This document shows, piece after piece, positions 1-5,679 of a stretch of DNA of 6,259 nt. The notes beneath the pieces were generated by a model. The model saw only the letters and a list, made by a program, of their open reading frames with translations. It did no database searches and was not told the origin of the DNA. Within the stretch, counting starts at the first letter, position 1. Every line of letters begins with the position of its first letter. A program made the position numbers and the translations under genes. Source of the DNA: a bacterium (GTDB lineage: Bacteria > NPL-UPA2 > JAGMAN01); contig JAGMAN010000003.1 of assembly GCA_023130215.1 (NCBI GenBank), positions 1-6,259 on the forward strand. Reading direction: 5' to 3'.

Positions 1-509
1 CTGTGGCATAATCCTGTGACCTGAATATGTGATTTTCTCTGCATAGCCCGGCACAACATAGCCATGGGATTCGTATAATTAAGCAGGGTCGCATCCGGGC
101 AGTAACGTTCCATATCACGGCAGATACTTAACATTACTGGTATGGTGCGCAGTGCCCTGAAGATACCTGAAGGGCCCCTTGTATCTCCCACGTTAATGTT
201 AACTCCGTATTTCTTGGGGATTTCAATATCGTGCCGCCATACCTGCACGCCACCTGCCAGAATGGTACATATGACCACATCCGCACCTTTTAGAGCCTTT
301 TTTCGGTCTAAAGTTGCCTCAACCTTGGCTGGATATCCGCCCTTTTCAACAATGCTCTGTACCGCCTTCCTGGCAAATTCAAGACGTTCGGCATCTGTAT
401 CCATAAGAGCCAGTGTCGAGCCCTTCAGAATGGGAAAAGTCAATATGTCTCTCACCAAATTGCGAGTAAATCCGAGACTTCCAGCGCCGATAAAAGTAAT
501 TCTTGCCAT
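1..509 (-). CDS. Glycoside hydrolase family 4 (alpha-galactosidase/alpha-glucosidase type), N-terminal part, cut by window edge
   Basis: The frame runs open from the ATG at 509 to the window edge, giving 169 complete codons of a protein whose family is usually about 430-480 residues. The start is supported by GGAGG a few bases upstream. Visible GH4 features are an N-terminal Rossmann motif (ITFIGAGS, residues 4-11), an acidic strand end for NAD ribose binding (LMDTD, 35-39), the hallmark [16 protein letters not shown] (109-124), LNYTNPMAM (143-151) and GLCH at 166-169, whose Cys168 matches the metal-ligand cysteine of the family. GH4 enzymes are cytoplasmic and use NAD+ and a divalent metal in a redox-elimination mechanism on glycosides. 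The [13 protein letters not shown] segment looks most like MelA-type alpha-galactosidases, but substrate cannot be fixed from the N-terminus. It lies 52 nt downstream of the acyl-CoA ligase, so it could be cotranscribed or have its own promoter. The family is secure; the substrate is not. Confidence 0.9.
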   Translation of the reverse strand, partial: MARITFIGAGSLGFTRNLVRDILTFPILKGSTLALMDTDAERLEFARKAVQSIVEKGGYPAKVEATLDRKKALKGADVVICTILAGGVQVWRHDIEIPKKYGVNINVGDTRGPSGIFRALRTIPVMLSICRDMERYCPDATLLNYTNPMAMLCRAMQRKSHIQVTGLCH

Positions 510-561
510 GAACTATCCTCCTTACAATCCAAAATGTGAAGTTTCGGTTCCCAACCTAAGG

Positions 562-2070
562 TCAGAGTTCCCGCAAGGCTCTTTTTAGAATTTTGCCGGT
601 TGGTGTCTTAGGGAGACTCTCCCTGAATTCCACATAACCGGGAACTTTGTAGTCGGCTATCCTCTCCTGGCAGTAAGTGATTACCTCCTCCTTGGTCATT
701 CTCTCTCCTTCCCGCAGGACGATGAAGGCCTTGGGCACTTCTCCTCTCAACCCATCGTGGATAACCCCGATAACGGCGGCCTCAGCTATCTTGGGATGGG
801 TATAGAGAACCTCCTCTATCTCCCGGGGATAGACATTGAATCCAGCTACATTGACCATGTCTTTTTTTCTATCTAAAATGTAGAAATATCCGTCCCTGTC
901 CTTCCTCCCTATATCTCCGGTATAGAACCAGCCGTCCTTTATTGCCTCCTCAGTTGCCTTTGGCTGGTTGAGATAACCTTTCATCACATTTGGACCTTTA
1001 ACTACAATCTCACCAATCTTCTCCGGCGGAAGATTCTTTCCCTCCTCATCCACAATGCGCATCTCGACTCCGGGAACAGGAATGCCGATAGAGCCTGGCT
1101 TACGCATTCCTTCAATGGGATTGACCGAAGTTACCGGTGAGCACTCAGTTGGTCCATCTCCCTCGTAGATGGAAACCTTATATTTTGCCTCAAAGGCTTT
1201 CATTACCTCAATGGGCAGAGCCGCTCCTCCTGATATACAGAGTCGTAAACTGCTGAGGTCACATCCTTCAGGGATAGCGGTGTTAGCCAGGACGGCATAC
1301 ATGGGAGGAACTCCAACGAACATGGTTACTTTCTCCTCAGCAATGGTTTGAAGTACCTGACGGGCAACGAATCTATCCATTATGACTACAGTTGAACCAA
1401 AGGATAGGGGAAAGAGCATACAGACAGTAGCGGCAAAGGCATGGAAGAGAGGAAGGACACAGAGAATTACCTCGGCAGATGTGGATTTAAAAGCCTCTTT
1501 GATAGAGGCTACATTGGAGAGGAGATTGTTATGGGTGAGCATAGCTCCCTTTGGTCTGCCGGTCGTCCCGGAAGTATAGATAATGGAGGCTGCCTCCTCA
1601 CCGGAAATTGCAATGGAAGGTTCCGCAGCAGGTTGTCTCCTTCTCAGGTTCAAGTAGGAGATGTCCTTCCAGAGCCATCTACGGTCAAAGATTATCTTAT
1701 GTTTTAGGTAAGGGAGTTGGGGAGAAATCTTCCTCAAGATTTCTCTGAATGGGGATGAGGTGAGGACGGCGCGGCTCTGGGAATCTCCTAAGATAAACCG
1801 CAGTTCATTTTCCTTGAACATTGTGTTCAAGGGAACGGCTGAGGCCCCAGCCCGGGAAACGGCAAAATAACTTATGATAAACTCTGGGCAATTGCCAAGG
1901 AGAATTCCTACTCGATCTCCTTTCTTTATACCCAGTTGAATCAGCCCATGAGCCAATCTGTTTGCCTCCTCGTTTAACTGCCCATAGGTTAGTCTTTTCT
2001 TTCCATAAATGAGAGCAATGCTTTCCGGATAACTCTGGCTCGACTCAGTTAGCATATCCCCTAAGTTCAT
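562..2070 (-). CDS. fadD: Long-chain fatty acid--CoA ligase (FadD-like, AMP-binding superfamily)
   Basis: This 502-residue protein is full length for an adenylate-forming acyl-CoA ligase, which activates a carboxylic acid with ATP and then transfers it to CoA. Core motifs appear in order: the P-loop YTSGTTGRPKG (165-175), the A5 motif GDGPTE (304-309) in place of the common YGxTE, the YTGD motif (383-386) with conserved Asp386, the DRKKD hinge region (400-404), and PKTPTGK near the C-terminus, with Lys493 as the expected adenylation lysine. No signal peptide or clear membrane segment is seen. The ATG lies 5 nt after the stop of the DUF4416 gene, so translation is probably coupled. The ribosome-binding candidate AGGAG sits unusually close to the start, with an AGGG further upstream. 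Long-chain specificity is inferred from overall similarity; medium-chain or aryl acids cannot be excluded. Placement after birA and coaX fits lipid metabolism, since biotin carboxylase and CoA supply both feed acyl chemistry. Confidence 0.92.
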   Translation of the reverse strand: MNLGDMLTESSQSYPESIALIYGKKRLTYGQLNEEANRLAHGLIQLGIKKGDRVGILLGNCPEFIISYFAVSRAGASAVPLNTMFKENELRFILGDSQSRAVLTSSPFREILRKISPQLPYLKHKIIFDRRWLWKDISYLNLRRRQPAAEPSIAISGEEAASIIYTSGTTGRPKGAMLTHNNLLSNVASIKEAFKSTSAEVILCVLPLFHAFAATVCMLFPLSFGSTVVIMDRFVARQVLQTIAEEKVTMFVGVPPMYAVLANTAIPEGCDLSSLRLCISGGAALPIEVMKAFEAKYKVSIYEGDGPTECSPVTSVNPIEGMRKPGSIGIPVPGVEMRIVDEEGKNLPPEKIGEIVVKGPNVMKGYLNQPKATEEAIKDGWFYTGDIGRKDRDGYFYILDRKKDMVNVAGFNVYPREIEEVLYTHPKIAEAAVIGVIHDGLRGEVPKAFIVLREGERMTKEEVITYCQERIADYKVPGYVEFRESLPKTPTGKILKRALREL

Positions 2071-2075
2071 ATCTC

Positions 2076-2594
2076 CTACCCTAAATATATCTTCCGAATT
2101 TGGTTAAATACTTCTATATAGTCTTTGCTCTTATAATCGGGATAGGTCCACGGCCAGGGCTGGAAACTTCCCTTCGTCCACCGAAGGGTAACCTCTCCGT
2201 ATATTCCCTTCCCTAAATAGACTCGGTGCTGGTGGTTCTTGGTAGAGGCTAAAATCAGTTTGGATGGTTCTATATAGCCCGGGTCCAGATTTATTCTGCG
2301 GCGATTAGAGTTGGGGTAGAGAAATTCTCTTTCCAGGTTATTGGTGAATATCTTTACATCCGCCAGATTTTCGGGCTCGACCAGAAGCTGAAAGCTGACG
2401 AATTTTCTCTTCAAATCCTTCCCCATCTCCGGTTCATAGTAATGGGTATGGTTAAAGGGCATGAGATCACTTTTAAAGTCTATCTGTCCAAATTTTTGAG
2501 AAAGTCTCTCCTGGAGCAGAGCAAAGAGGCCAGTCTCACCCGAGATCATTCCTATTATTAACTTTACTGGTTCAGGTCTTCTTACCTGGCCCAT
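2076..2594 (-). CDS. DUF4416 family protein of unknown function
   Basis: The 172-residue protein matches what I recall of the DUF4416 family along its whole length. Recognisable blocks are the N-terminal RRPEPVKLIIGMIS (5-18), DFKSDLMPFNHTHYYEPEMG (39-58), NLDPGY (102-107), HRVYLGKGIYGEVTLR (123-138) and WTYPDY (149-154). It is rich in conserved aromatic, His and charged residues, which hints at an enzyme or ligand-binding protein, but no catalytic motif of a known family is visible. No signal peptide or transmembrane helix is seen, so it is probably cytoplasmic. The start is chosen because PEPVKL a few residues in is where family members typically begin; the Shine-Dalgarno sequence is weak. 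It begins 27 nt after the coaX stop and ends 5 nt before the acyl-CoA ligase start, so it is in the middle of the cofactor operon. That position is the only functional clue. Confidence 0.85.
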   Translation of the reverse strand: MGQVRRPEPVKLIIGMISGETGLFALLQERLSQKFGQIDFKSDLMPFNHTHYYEPEMGKDLKRKFVSFQLLVEPENLADVKIFTNNLEREFLYPNSNRRRINLDPGYIEPSKLILASTKNHQHRVYLGKGIYGEVTLRWTKGSFQPWPWTYPDYKSKDYIEVFNQIRKIYLG

Positions 2595-2621
2595 GGTTAA
2601 AACCCAAAAGACATCTGCTCA

Positions 2622-3392
2622 TCAGTGACCTTTAGGCCCACTTTTCCGATTCTTTTCACGAATAATTCTTAAGCCTTCTAAAGTCAGGAAGGTATTCACC
2701 TCATCTATGGTTTTCGATTCGCCAGCTACTAAACTTGCCCATCCCCCCGTAGCTATCACTTTGGCTCCCTTGGCGAGTTCCTTCTTCATCCTCCTGACTA
2801 TCCCGTCCACTAACTCGGCAAATCCGTAGATGAGGCCGGATTGCATGCTTTCCACTGTCCTCTTGCCAATTATTCTCCTTGGCTTAATCAGCTCGATGCG
2901 GGGAAGCAAGGCTGTCTTCTCAAAGAGAGCCTCTATCGAAATCCCTATTCCCGGAGCAATGGCTCCCCCCAAATATTCTCCTTTCTCTGATAGGGCACAG
3001 AATGTGGTGGCCGTGCCGAAATCTACAATTATAGCTGGACCTCGGTAAAGATGGTGAACAGCTACAGCGTTGACTATCCGGTCTGCCCCTAACTCCTGAG
3101 GATAATCGTACTTTATAGTTAAGCCCGTCTTGATATCAGGTCCCACCACCAACGGCGAGAGATGAAAATATTGTTTGCTTATCTTCTCGAATGTCTCCAA
3201 TAGCGGAGGAACTACTGAGGAGATAATTATGCCTTTTATCTTCTTGGGATTAATTCGAGCCGAAAGAAGGATTCCATATTCATCGGCTGTCTTCTCTCTA
3301 TCAGTGGAGAGGGAAAGATGTTCAATCAACTTCTTCCCATCAAAGACTCCAATCAGAACAGTAGTGTTTCCAATATCTATGGTCAATAACAT
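2622..3392 (-). CDS. coaX: Type III pantothenate kinase CoaX
   Basis: CoaX phosphorylates pantothenate with ATP, the first step of CoA biosynthesis. It belongs to the ASKHA (actin-like ATPase) fold and needs a monovalent cation. The protein is 256 residues, the usual length. Seen motifs are the phosphate loop DIGNT (6-10), ELGADR (100-105), whose Asp104 fits the catalytic base, DFGTATTF (124-131), GGAIAPGI (142-149), the ESMQSGLIYG region (181-190) and the adenosine motif ATGG (214-217). The C-terminal LTLEGL (236-241) is also typical. The start is the ATG that follows the birA stop with no spacing (TAAATG), with GGAGG 8 nt upstream inside birA, so translation is probably coupled. The gene ends with tandem stops (TGATGA). 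Pairing of coaX with birA is a recurrent bacterial arrangement. No CoaA or CoaW gene is visible in the window. Confidence 0.96.
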   Translation of the reverse strand: MLLTIDIGNTTVLIGVFDGKKLIEHLSLSTDREKTADEYGILLSARINPKKIKGIIISSVVPPLLETFEKISKQYFHLSPLVVGPDIKTGLTIKYDYPQELGADRIVNAVAVHHLYRGPAIIVDFGTATTFCALSEKGEYLGGAIAPGIGISIEALFEKTALLPRIELIKPRRIIGKRTVESMQSGLIYGFAELVDGIVRRMKKELAKGAKVIATGGWASLVAGESKTIDEVNTFLTLEGLRIIREKNRKSGPKGH

Positions 3393-4202
3393 TTATTGTT
3401 CCTCCAGCACGGTAACATCTCCACCCACAAGTCGCTTTATGAAGCCACTATCCAGGCGAACCAGGAGAGCTCCATCCGAATCTATGTCAGTTGCCTGCCC
3501 TTCTATTATCTCACCTTGGAAGGAGACTCTAATCTGCCTTTCCAATGTGGTTGATAGCTCGCGCCAACGATTAGCCACCTTTTCAAACTGCCTATCCTTA
3601 AGAAGAAGACAATATTCCTCCAGGGTCCTTAAAATCTCCTGAAAGAGGTGAAGGCGAGAAACTTCTTTCCCCATCTCCTCTTTAAGGGAAGTAGCTCGCT
3701 TTCTGAGTTCCTCAGGGAACCTTTCTCTATCTACATTAACATTTATCCCTATACCAACAACAACGAATTTAACCAGGCCCACCTCAGCCGTCATTTCCGT
3801 TAATATCCCTCCTGCCTTTCGTTCTCTAATGAGAAGGTCATTCGGCCACTTAATTAAGACTGGCAACTGCGTCTCCTTCCTTATCGCCTCAGCCACAGCT
3901 ACAGCACATGCTAATAAGACCCTTCCCATCTGGGAAGGCGCAGTGGATGGATGAAGAATAACCGAAGCCCAGATTCCTTCCCCTGGAGGAGAAAACCAGT
4001 CTCTGCCCATCCTACCTTTCCCGGCCGTCTGCTCCTCAGCTAAGACAACCGTCCCTTCTTCCGCTCCCCCTTGAGCCAGCTCATGAGCCACCGTTTGGGT
4101 GGATTTAGTTTCCCGGAAACAATAGACCTCTCTGCCAATAACATTAGTTCCCAGCCCAGCCTTAATTTCATCTGGAACAAGAAAATTCGCTTCGCCCCTC
4201 AT
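3393..4202 (-). CDS. birA: Biotin--[acetyl-CoA-carboxylase] ligase BirA, monofunctional (no DNA-binding domain)
   Basis: BirA makes biotinyl-5'-AMP and attaches biotin to the carrier lysine of carboxylases. Numbering from the GTG at 4205, visible motifs are TKSTQ (33-37), the biotinyl-AMP loop AGKGRMGRDW (61-70), KWPNDLL (119-125) with the biotin-contacting lysine, AGGILTE (131-137), GIGINVN (151-157) and an SH3-like C-terminal domain (about 222-268). The N-terminal helix-turn-helix of bifunctional BirA repressors is missing, although linker-like residues (VPDEIKAGL, 10-18) remain; there is no room for more because nadC ends here. Two starts fit: GTG at 4205 and ATG at 4202. I prefer ATG, which overlaps the nadC stop as TGATG with GGAG 8 nt upstream. 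It therefore probably does not repress biotin genes directly. The stop abuts coaX with no spacing. Confidence 0.94.
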   Translation of the reverse strand: MRGEANFLVPDEIKAGLGTNVIGREVYCFRETKSTQTVAHELAQGGAEEGTVVLAEEQTAGKGRMGRDWFSPPGEGIWASVILHPSTAPSQMGRVLLACAVAVAEAIRKETQLPVLIKWPNDLLIRERKAGGILTEMTAEVGLVKFVVVGIGINVNVDRERFPEELRKRATSLKEEMGKEVSRLHLFQEILRTLEEYCLLLKDRQFEKVANRWRELSTTLERQIRVSFQGEIIEGQATDIDSDGALLVRLDSGFIKRLVGGDVTVLEEQ

Positions 4203-5137
4203 CACAATATCTCCAAACTTATGTCTAAAGCTTTGGCCGAATGGGTAAGAGCTCCAACTGAAATCACATTTACCCCAGTTCTGGCCACTTCTTTCACATT
4301 GTCTAAGCTGATGCCACCAGAGGCTTCCAATAACGGCCGACGATCGATAGTCAACGGTCGATAGAATCTATAAGCCGTGGACTGCCTGCCCCGTTGCGAA
4401 GCTATTCGGGGTAGGCCGTGGACTATCTTAACTGCCTTTTTCATCTGCCCGATGGTCATATTATCCAGCATAATTATATCTGCTCCGGCTTGAGCCGCCT
4501 GGCTAACCTCCATTAAATTTCCTGTCTCCACCTCAATCTTCATTTTAGGGGGAAGTCTTTTCCTCACTGTCTCTACCAATCTTCTTATAGTAATAGATCG
4601 GCGAAGACGAATATGATTATCCTTTACCAGAACTCCATCATAAAGTCCCATTCGATGATTATATCCTCCTCCTATCCCGACCGCATATTTCTCCAGCGCT
4701 CTCCAGCCTGGAGTGGTCTTTCGGGTGTCCATGATTTGGACCTTATATGGTCGGACTGCCGCTACAAATTTGGAAGTCAAGGTAGCTATTCCCGATAGAC
4801 GCTGAAGGAAATTGAGGGCAGTTCGCTCTCCCATCAATATGCTCCTCACCCGCCCAGCGACCTCAGCTATAACTGCGCCCTTTTTGGCCTTATCTCCATC
4901 CCTGACCTTTGCTCTGAACTGCGTCCTTCTTTGCTTTTTAGTTTCACCTTCAACCATCTTAAAAACTAATTGCGCTATCTTCAATCCAGCAATTATCCCT
5001 TCTTCCCTGGCAATGATAACTCCCTTTGCCATAACCCCGGCAGGGATAGTTGACTCCGTGGTTATATCACCCACCCCGATATCCTCAGTTAGAGCCATCT
5101 CCACCAACGGCTTTATGCTATCTAATTTAAGATTCAC
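4202..5137 (-). CDS. nadC: Nicotinate-nucleotide pyrophosphorylase (quinolinate phosphoribosyltransferase) NadC, with an in-frame insert
   Basis: NadC converts quinolinate and PRPP to nicotinate mononucleotide, CO2 and pyrophosphate in de novo NAD synthesis. Motifs in order: EDIGVGDITTE (18-28), GERTALNFLQRLSGIAT (103-119), DTRKTTPGWRALEKYAV (137-153), GGGYNHRMGLYDGVLVKDNH (156-175), IEVETGNL (201-208), LDNM (224-227), EASGGI (271-276) and SVGALTHS (293-300). Catalytic-site Arg, Lys and His residues appear intact. At 311 residues it is longer than the usual 270-300, because about 26 extra residues (240-265) sit between the KKAVKIV helix and the RRPLLEASGGI strand; they are encoded by repeat-like DNA. 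This site should be a surface loop, so activity may survive. The start is GTG at 5137 with AGGGG 5 nt upstream. The stop overlaps the birA start. No nadA or nadB is in the window. It is the first gene of the compact operon. Confidence 0.95.
   Translation of the reverse strand: MNLKLDSIKPLVEMALTEDIGVGDITTESTIPAGVMAKGVIIAREEGIIAGLKIAQLVFKMVEGETKKQRRTQFRAKVRDGDKAKKGAVIAEVAGRVRSILMGERTALNFLQRLSGIATLTSKFVAAVRPYKVQIMDTRKTTPGWRALEKYAVGIGGGYNHRMGLYDGVLVKDNHIRLRRSITIRRLVETVRKRLPPKMKIEVETGNLMEVSQAAQAGADIIMLDNMTIGQMKKAVKIVHGLPRIASQRGRQSTAYRFYRPLTIDRRPLLEASGGISLDNVKEVARTGVNVISVGALTHSAKALDISLEIL
4343..4420 (-). repeat. Palindromic repeat-like insert inside nadC (about 78 bp, in frame)
   Basis: The segment encodes the extra residues 240-265 of NadC and is dense in repeats. 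GCCGTGGACT occurs twice (4374-4383 and 4415-4424). Between the copies lies a 10-bp stem, 4384-4393 pairing with 4407-4416 with one G-T wobble, closing a 13-nt loop. CGATCGATAG (4341-4350) is followed by CGGTCGATAG (4355-4364). The encoded peptide (rich in R, Y, T and S) has no counterpart in the NadC family as I know it. It resembles small palindromic elements that insert in frame in genes, as described for Rickettsia, but that comparison is by behaviour, not by sequence. The boundaries are estimated from the protein family. Confidence 0.65.
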
Positions 5138-5142
5138 TTTAA

Positions 5143-5147
5143 CCCCT
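5143..5147 (-). promoter_or_regulatory. Ribosome-binding site supporting the GTG start of nadC
   Basis: AGGGG is placed 5 nt before the GTG at 5137. This spacing supports the GTG as the real start, and the conserved N-terminal block follows from residue 10. Confidence 0.6.
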
Positions 5148-5220
5148 ACATCTTGCGTAACTGGAGACTATCTGGAAGTTAGACATCCCCCTGCCCTCTA
5201 TATAACAGCTCGGCGCAGCC

Positions 5221-5250
5221 TCTACGAGTCAGGTGCAGTGACTCGATAGA
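5221..5250. repeat. Imperfect palindrome in the brnA-nadC intergenic region
   Basis: CGAGTCA (5225-5231) pairs perfectly with TGACTCG (5239-5245) around a 7-nt loop. TCTA (5221-5224) and TAGA (5247-5250) extend it to 11 pairs with one bulged A at 5246. No T-tract follows on the minus strand, so it is not a standard terminator. It lies 85 nt or more upstream of nadC and 11 nt past the brnA stop. It could be an operator, an mRNA-stabilising hairpin or a mobile palindromic repeat; the last is favoured because part of it recurs at 5625-5638. Confidence 0.6.
5228..5241. repeat. Direct repeat copy 1 (14 bp)
   Basis: GTCAGGTGCAGTGA is identical to the copy at 5625-5638, in the same orientation. Here it forms the core of the palindrome between brnA and nadC. 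The two copies bracket the antitoxin gene and toxin remnant. Confidence 0.75.
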
Positions 5251-5260
5251 ATCAGATATT

Positions 5261-5488
5261 TTAAGATAAGGCTTTTTCTATGCGTTCAGCCACCCAGACT
5301 TTGATGACAGATTGTCGAGGTACACCCAAACGTTTTGCTTCTTTATCTAATGAATGAATTATCCACAGAGGAAAATCTACATTAACTCTTTTCTGTTCTT
5401 GCTCAGACCTTCTGGCTTTTGACACATCCAGATATTTAGAAATATCCTTACCATCATCAAACCTCTTGTCAAACTCGTTAGCTTTCAT
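5261..5488 (-). CDS. brnA: BrnA/CopG-like ribbon-helix-helix antitoxin, apparently orphaned
   Basis: The 75-residue protein has a charged N-terminus (KANEFDKRFDDGKDISKYLD, 2-21) and a C-terminal ribbon-helix-helix. The latter consists of strand KRVNVDFP (33-40), a first helix at about 41-53, and GVPRQSVIKVWVAERI (55-70) as turn and second helix. This matches BrnA/CopG-type antitoxins, which bind and neutralise a BrnT ribonuclease toxin and repress their own operon. The ATG at 5488 is chosen over a longer frame to 5530 because AGGAGGAGG (5498-5506) precedes it and because the upstream codons belong to the toxin remnant in another frame. The start overlaps the stop of the brnT remnant by 11 nt, the expected toxin-first coupled order. 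Only the last third of the toxin remains, so the antitoxin probably has no functional partner here. It may persist as a repressor or as protection against related toxins. Confidence 0.82.
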   Translation of the reverse strand: MKANEFDKRFDDGKDISKYLDVSKARRSEQEQKRVNVDFPLWIIHSLDKEAKRLGVPRQSVIKVWVAERIEKALS

Positions 5489-5573
5489 AAATATCAACCT
5501 CCTCCTTTCTAGATCGTCGCACCGAAACAATCCTTATCTTTTCACCCCGAAAGGATATTTTTCGTGATTTTAC
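5478..5573 (-). pseudogene. brnT: 3' remnant of a BrnT-type toxin gene
   Basis: Reading the minus strand toward the stop at 5478-5480 gives a C-terminal peptide with SFRGEKIRIVSVRRS followed by RKEEVDIYES. This matches the end of BrnT toxins, where a strand-like RG-x-x-IRIIS is followed by an R-rich helix and a terminal YE. BrnT proteins are about 90 residues; only about 25-32 are present here. The frame stays open upstream to a TAA at 5643-5645, but the codons from about 5575 to 5642 encode the hairpin repeat and not toxin sequence. No start codon with a good ribosome-binding site is present. The N-terminal part with the catalytic residues is absent from the other frames I checked nearby. 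It overlaps the brnA start by 11 nt. The clearly homologous part starts near 5552; the exact breakpoint is uncertain. Confidence 0.7.
5498..5506 (-). promoter_or_regulatory. Ribosome-binding site deciding the brnA start
   Basis: AGGAGGAGG ends 9 nt before the ATG at 5488. It lies inside the brnT remnant, so antitoxin translation was originally placed within the toxin's 3' end. It argues for the 75-residue form over the 89-residue frame. Confidence 0.75.
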
Positions 5574-5588
5574 GCTGGAACTCACCCG

Positions 5589-5625
5589 CCCCCATGCTTT
5601 GCTTCGCAAAGCGAAGCTATGGGGG
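5589..5625. repeat. Hairpin repeat with two alternative stem-loops at the brnT breakpoint
   Basis: CCCCCAT (5589-5595) pairs with ATGGGGG (5619-5625). Inside are two overlapping perfect palindromes: GCTTTGC-TTC-GCAAAGC (5596-5612) and GCTTCGC-AAA-GCGAAGC (5601-5617). Only one can form at a time. No T-run follows on the minus strand, so it is a poor intrinsic terminator for the acetyltransferase gene. It sits where brnT coding similarity ends. Its GCGAAGCTAT word (5611-5620) is also in the nadC insert (4396-4405), in the same orientation. Confidence 0.75.
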
Positions 5626-5638
5626 TCAGGTGCAGTGA
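5625..5638. repeat. Direct repeat copy 2 (14 bp)
   Basis: GTCAGGTGCAGTGA is identical to 5228-5241. It starts on the last G of the hairpin at 5589-5625. The G-rich run followed by GTCAGGT resembles repeats I associate with REP-type (Y1 transposase) elements; no such transposase is in the window, so this link is tentative. Confidence 0.7.
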
Positions 5639-5641
5639 ATG

Positions 5642-5650
5642 GTTAGTCTC
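5642..5650. repeat. Inverted repeat, left arm, flanking the GNAT gene
   Basis: GTTAGTCTC is the reverse complement of GAGACTAAC at 6190-6198. The arms enclose the acetyltransferase gene with about 30 nt on each side. At 9 bp this could be chance. Confidence 0.35.
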
Positions 5651-5679
5651 CCTAATTAAATCTTTTGTGGAAAGAAAGC

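Larger units (their letters stand above)
5138..5260 (-). other. Intergenic region upstream of the nadC operon
   Basis: This 123-nt gap is the largest between the antitoxin gene and the left edge, so the operon promoter is expected here. I see no convincing -35/-10 pair: the best -10-like word, TATATA near 5200, lacks a -35 partner at proper spacing. The region contains the palindrome at 5221-5250 and the word TCGATAGAATC (5243-5253), which also occurs in the nadC insert (4358-4368). I see no NadR, NiaR or BirA operator that I can recognise. Confidence 0.4.

Noticed and set aside
142-588. Plus-strand open frame of 148 codons
   Set aside because: It is antisense to the GH4 gene, whose conserved motifs are clear on the minus strand, and its peptide has no family features.
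3175-3642. Plus-strand open frame of 155 codons
   Set aside because: It spans the coaX-birA junction in antisense; both real genes are secure and the peptide is Ser/Arg-rich noise.
4341-4424. CRISPR array or tandem repeat array
   Set aside because: There are only two copies of each short repeat, with no regular spacers, and the stretch is read through as coding sequence.
4202-5137. Inactivation of nadC by the insert
   Set aside because: The frame is kept, no stop is introduced, and all downstream motifs including EASGGI and SVGALTHS follow normally.
5195-5210. TATATA as a -10 element for the nadC operon
   Set aside because: There is no acceptable -35 hexamer at 16-18 nt; one AT-rich word alone is not evidence.
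4812-5249. Plus-strand open frame of 145 codons
   Set aside because: It is antisense to the nadC N-terminus and intergenic DNA, with no good ribosome-binding site or recognisable domain.
5489-5530. Longer brnA form starting at 5530
   Set aside because: The extra 14 residues are not typical of the family, the segment contains the ribosome-binding site for the ATG at 5488, and it encodes the toxin C-terminus in another frame.
5589-5625. Intrinsic terminator
   Set aside because: The stem is strong, but neither strand has a T-tract after it.
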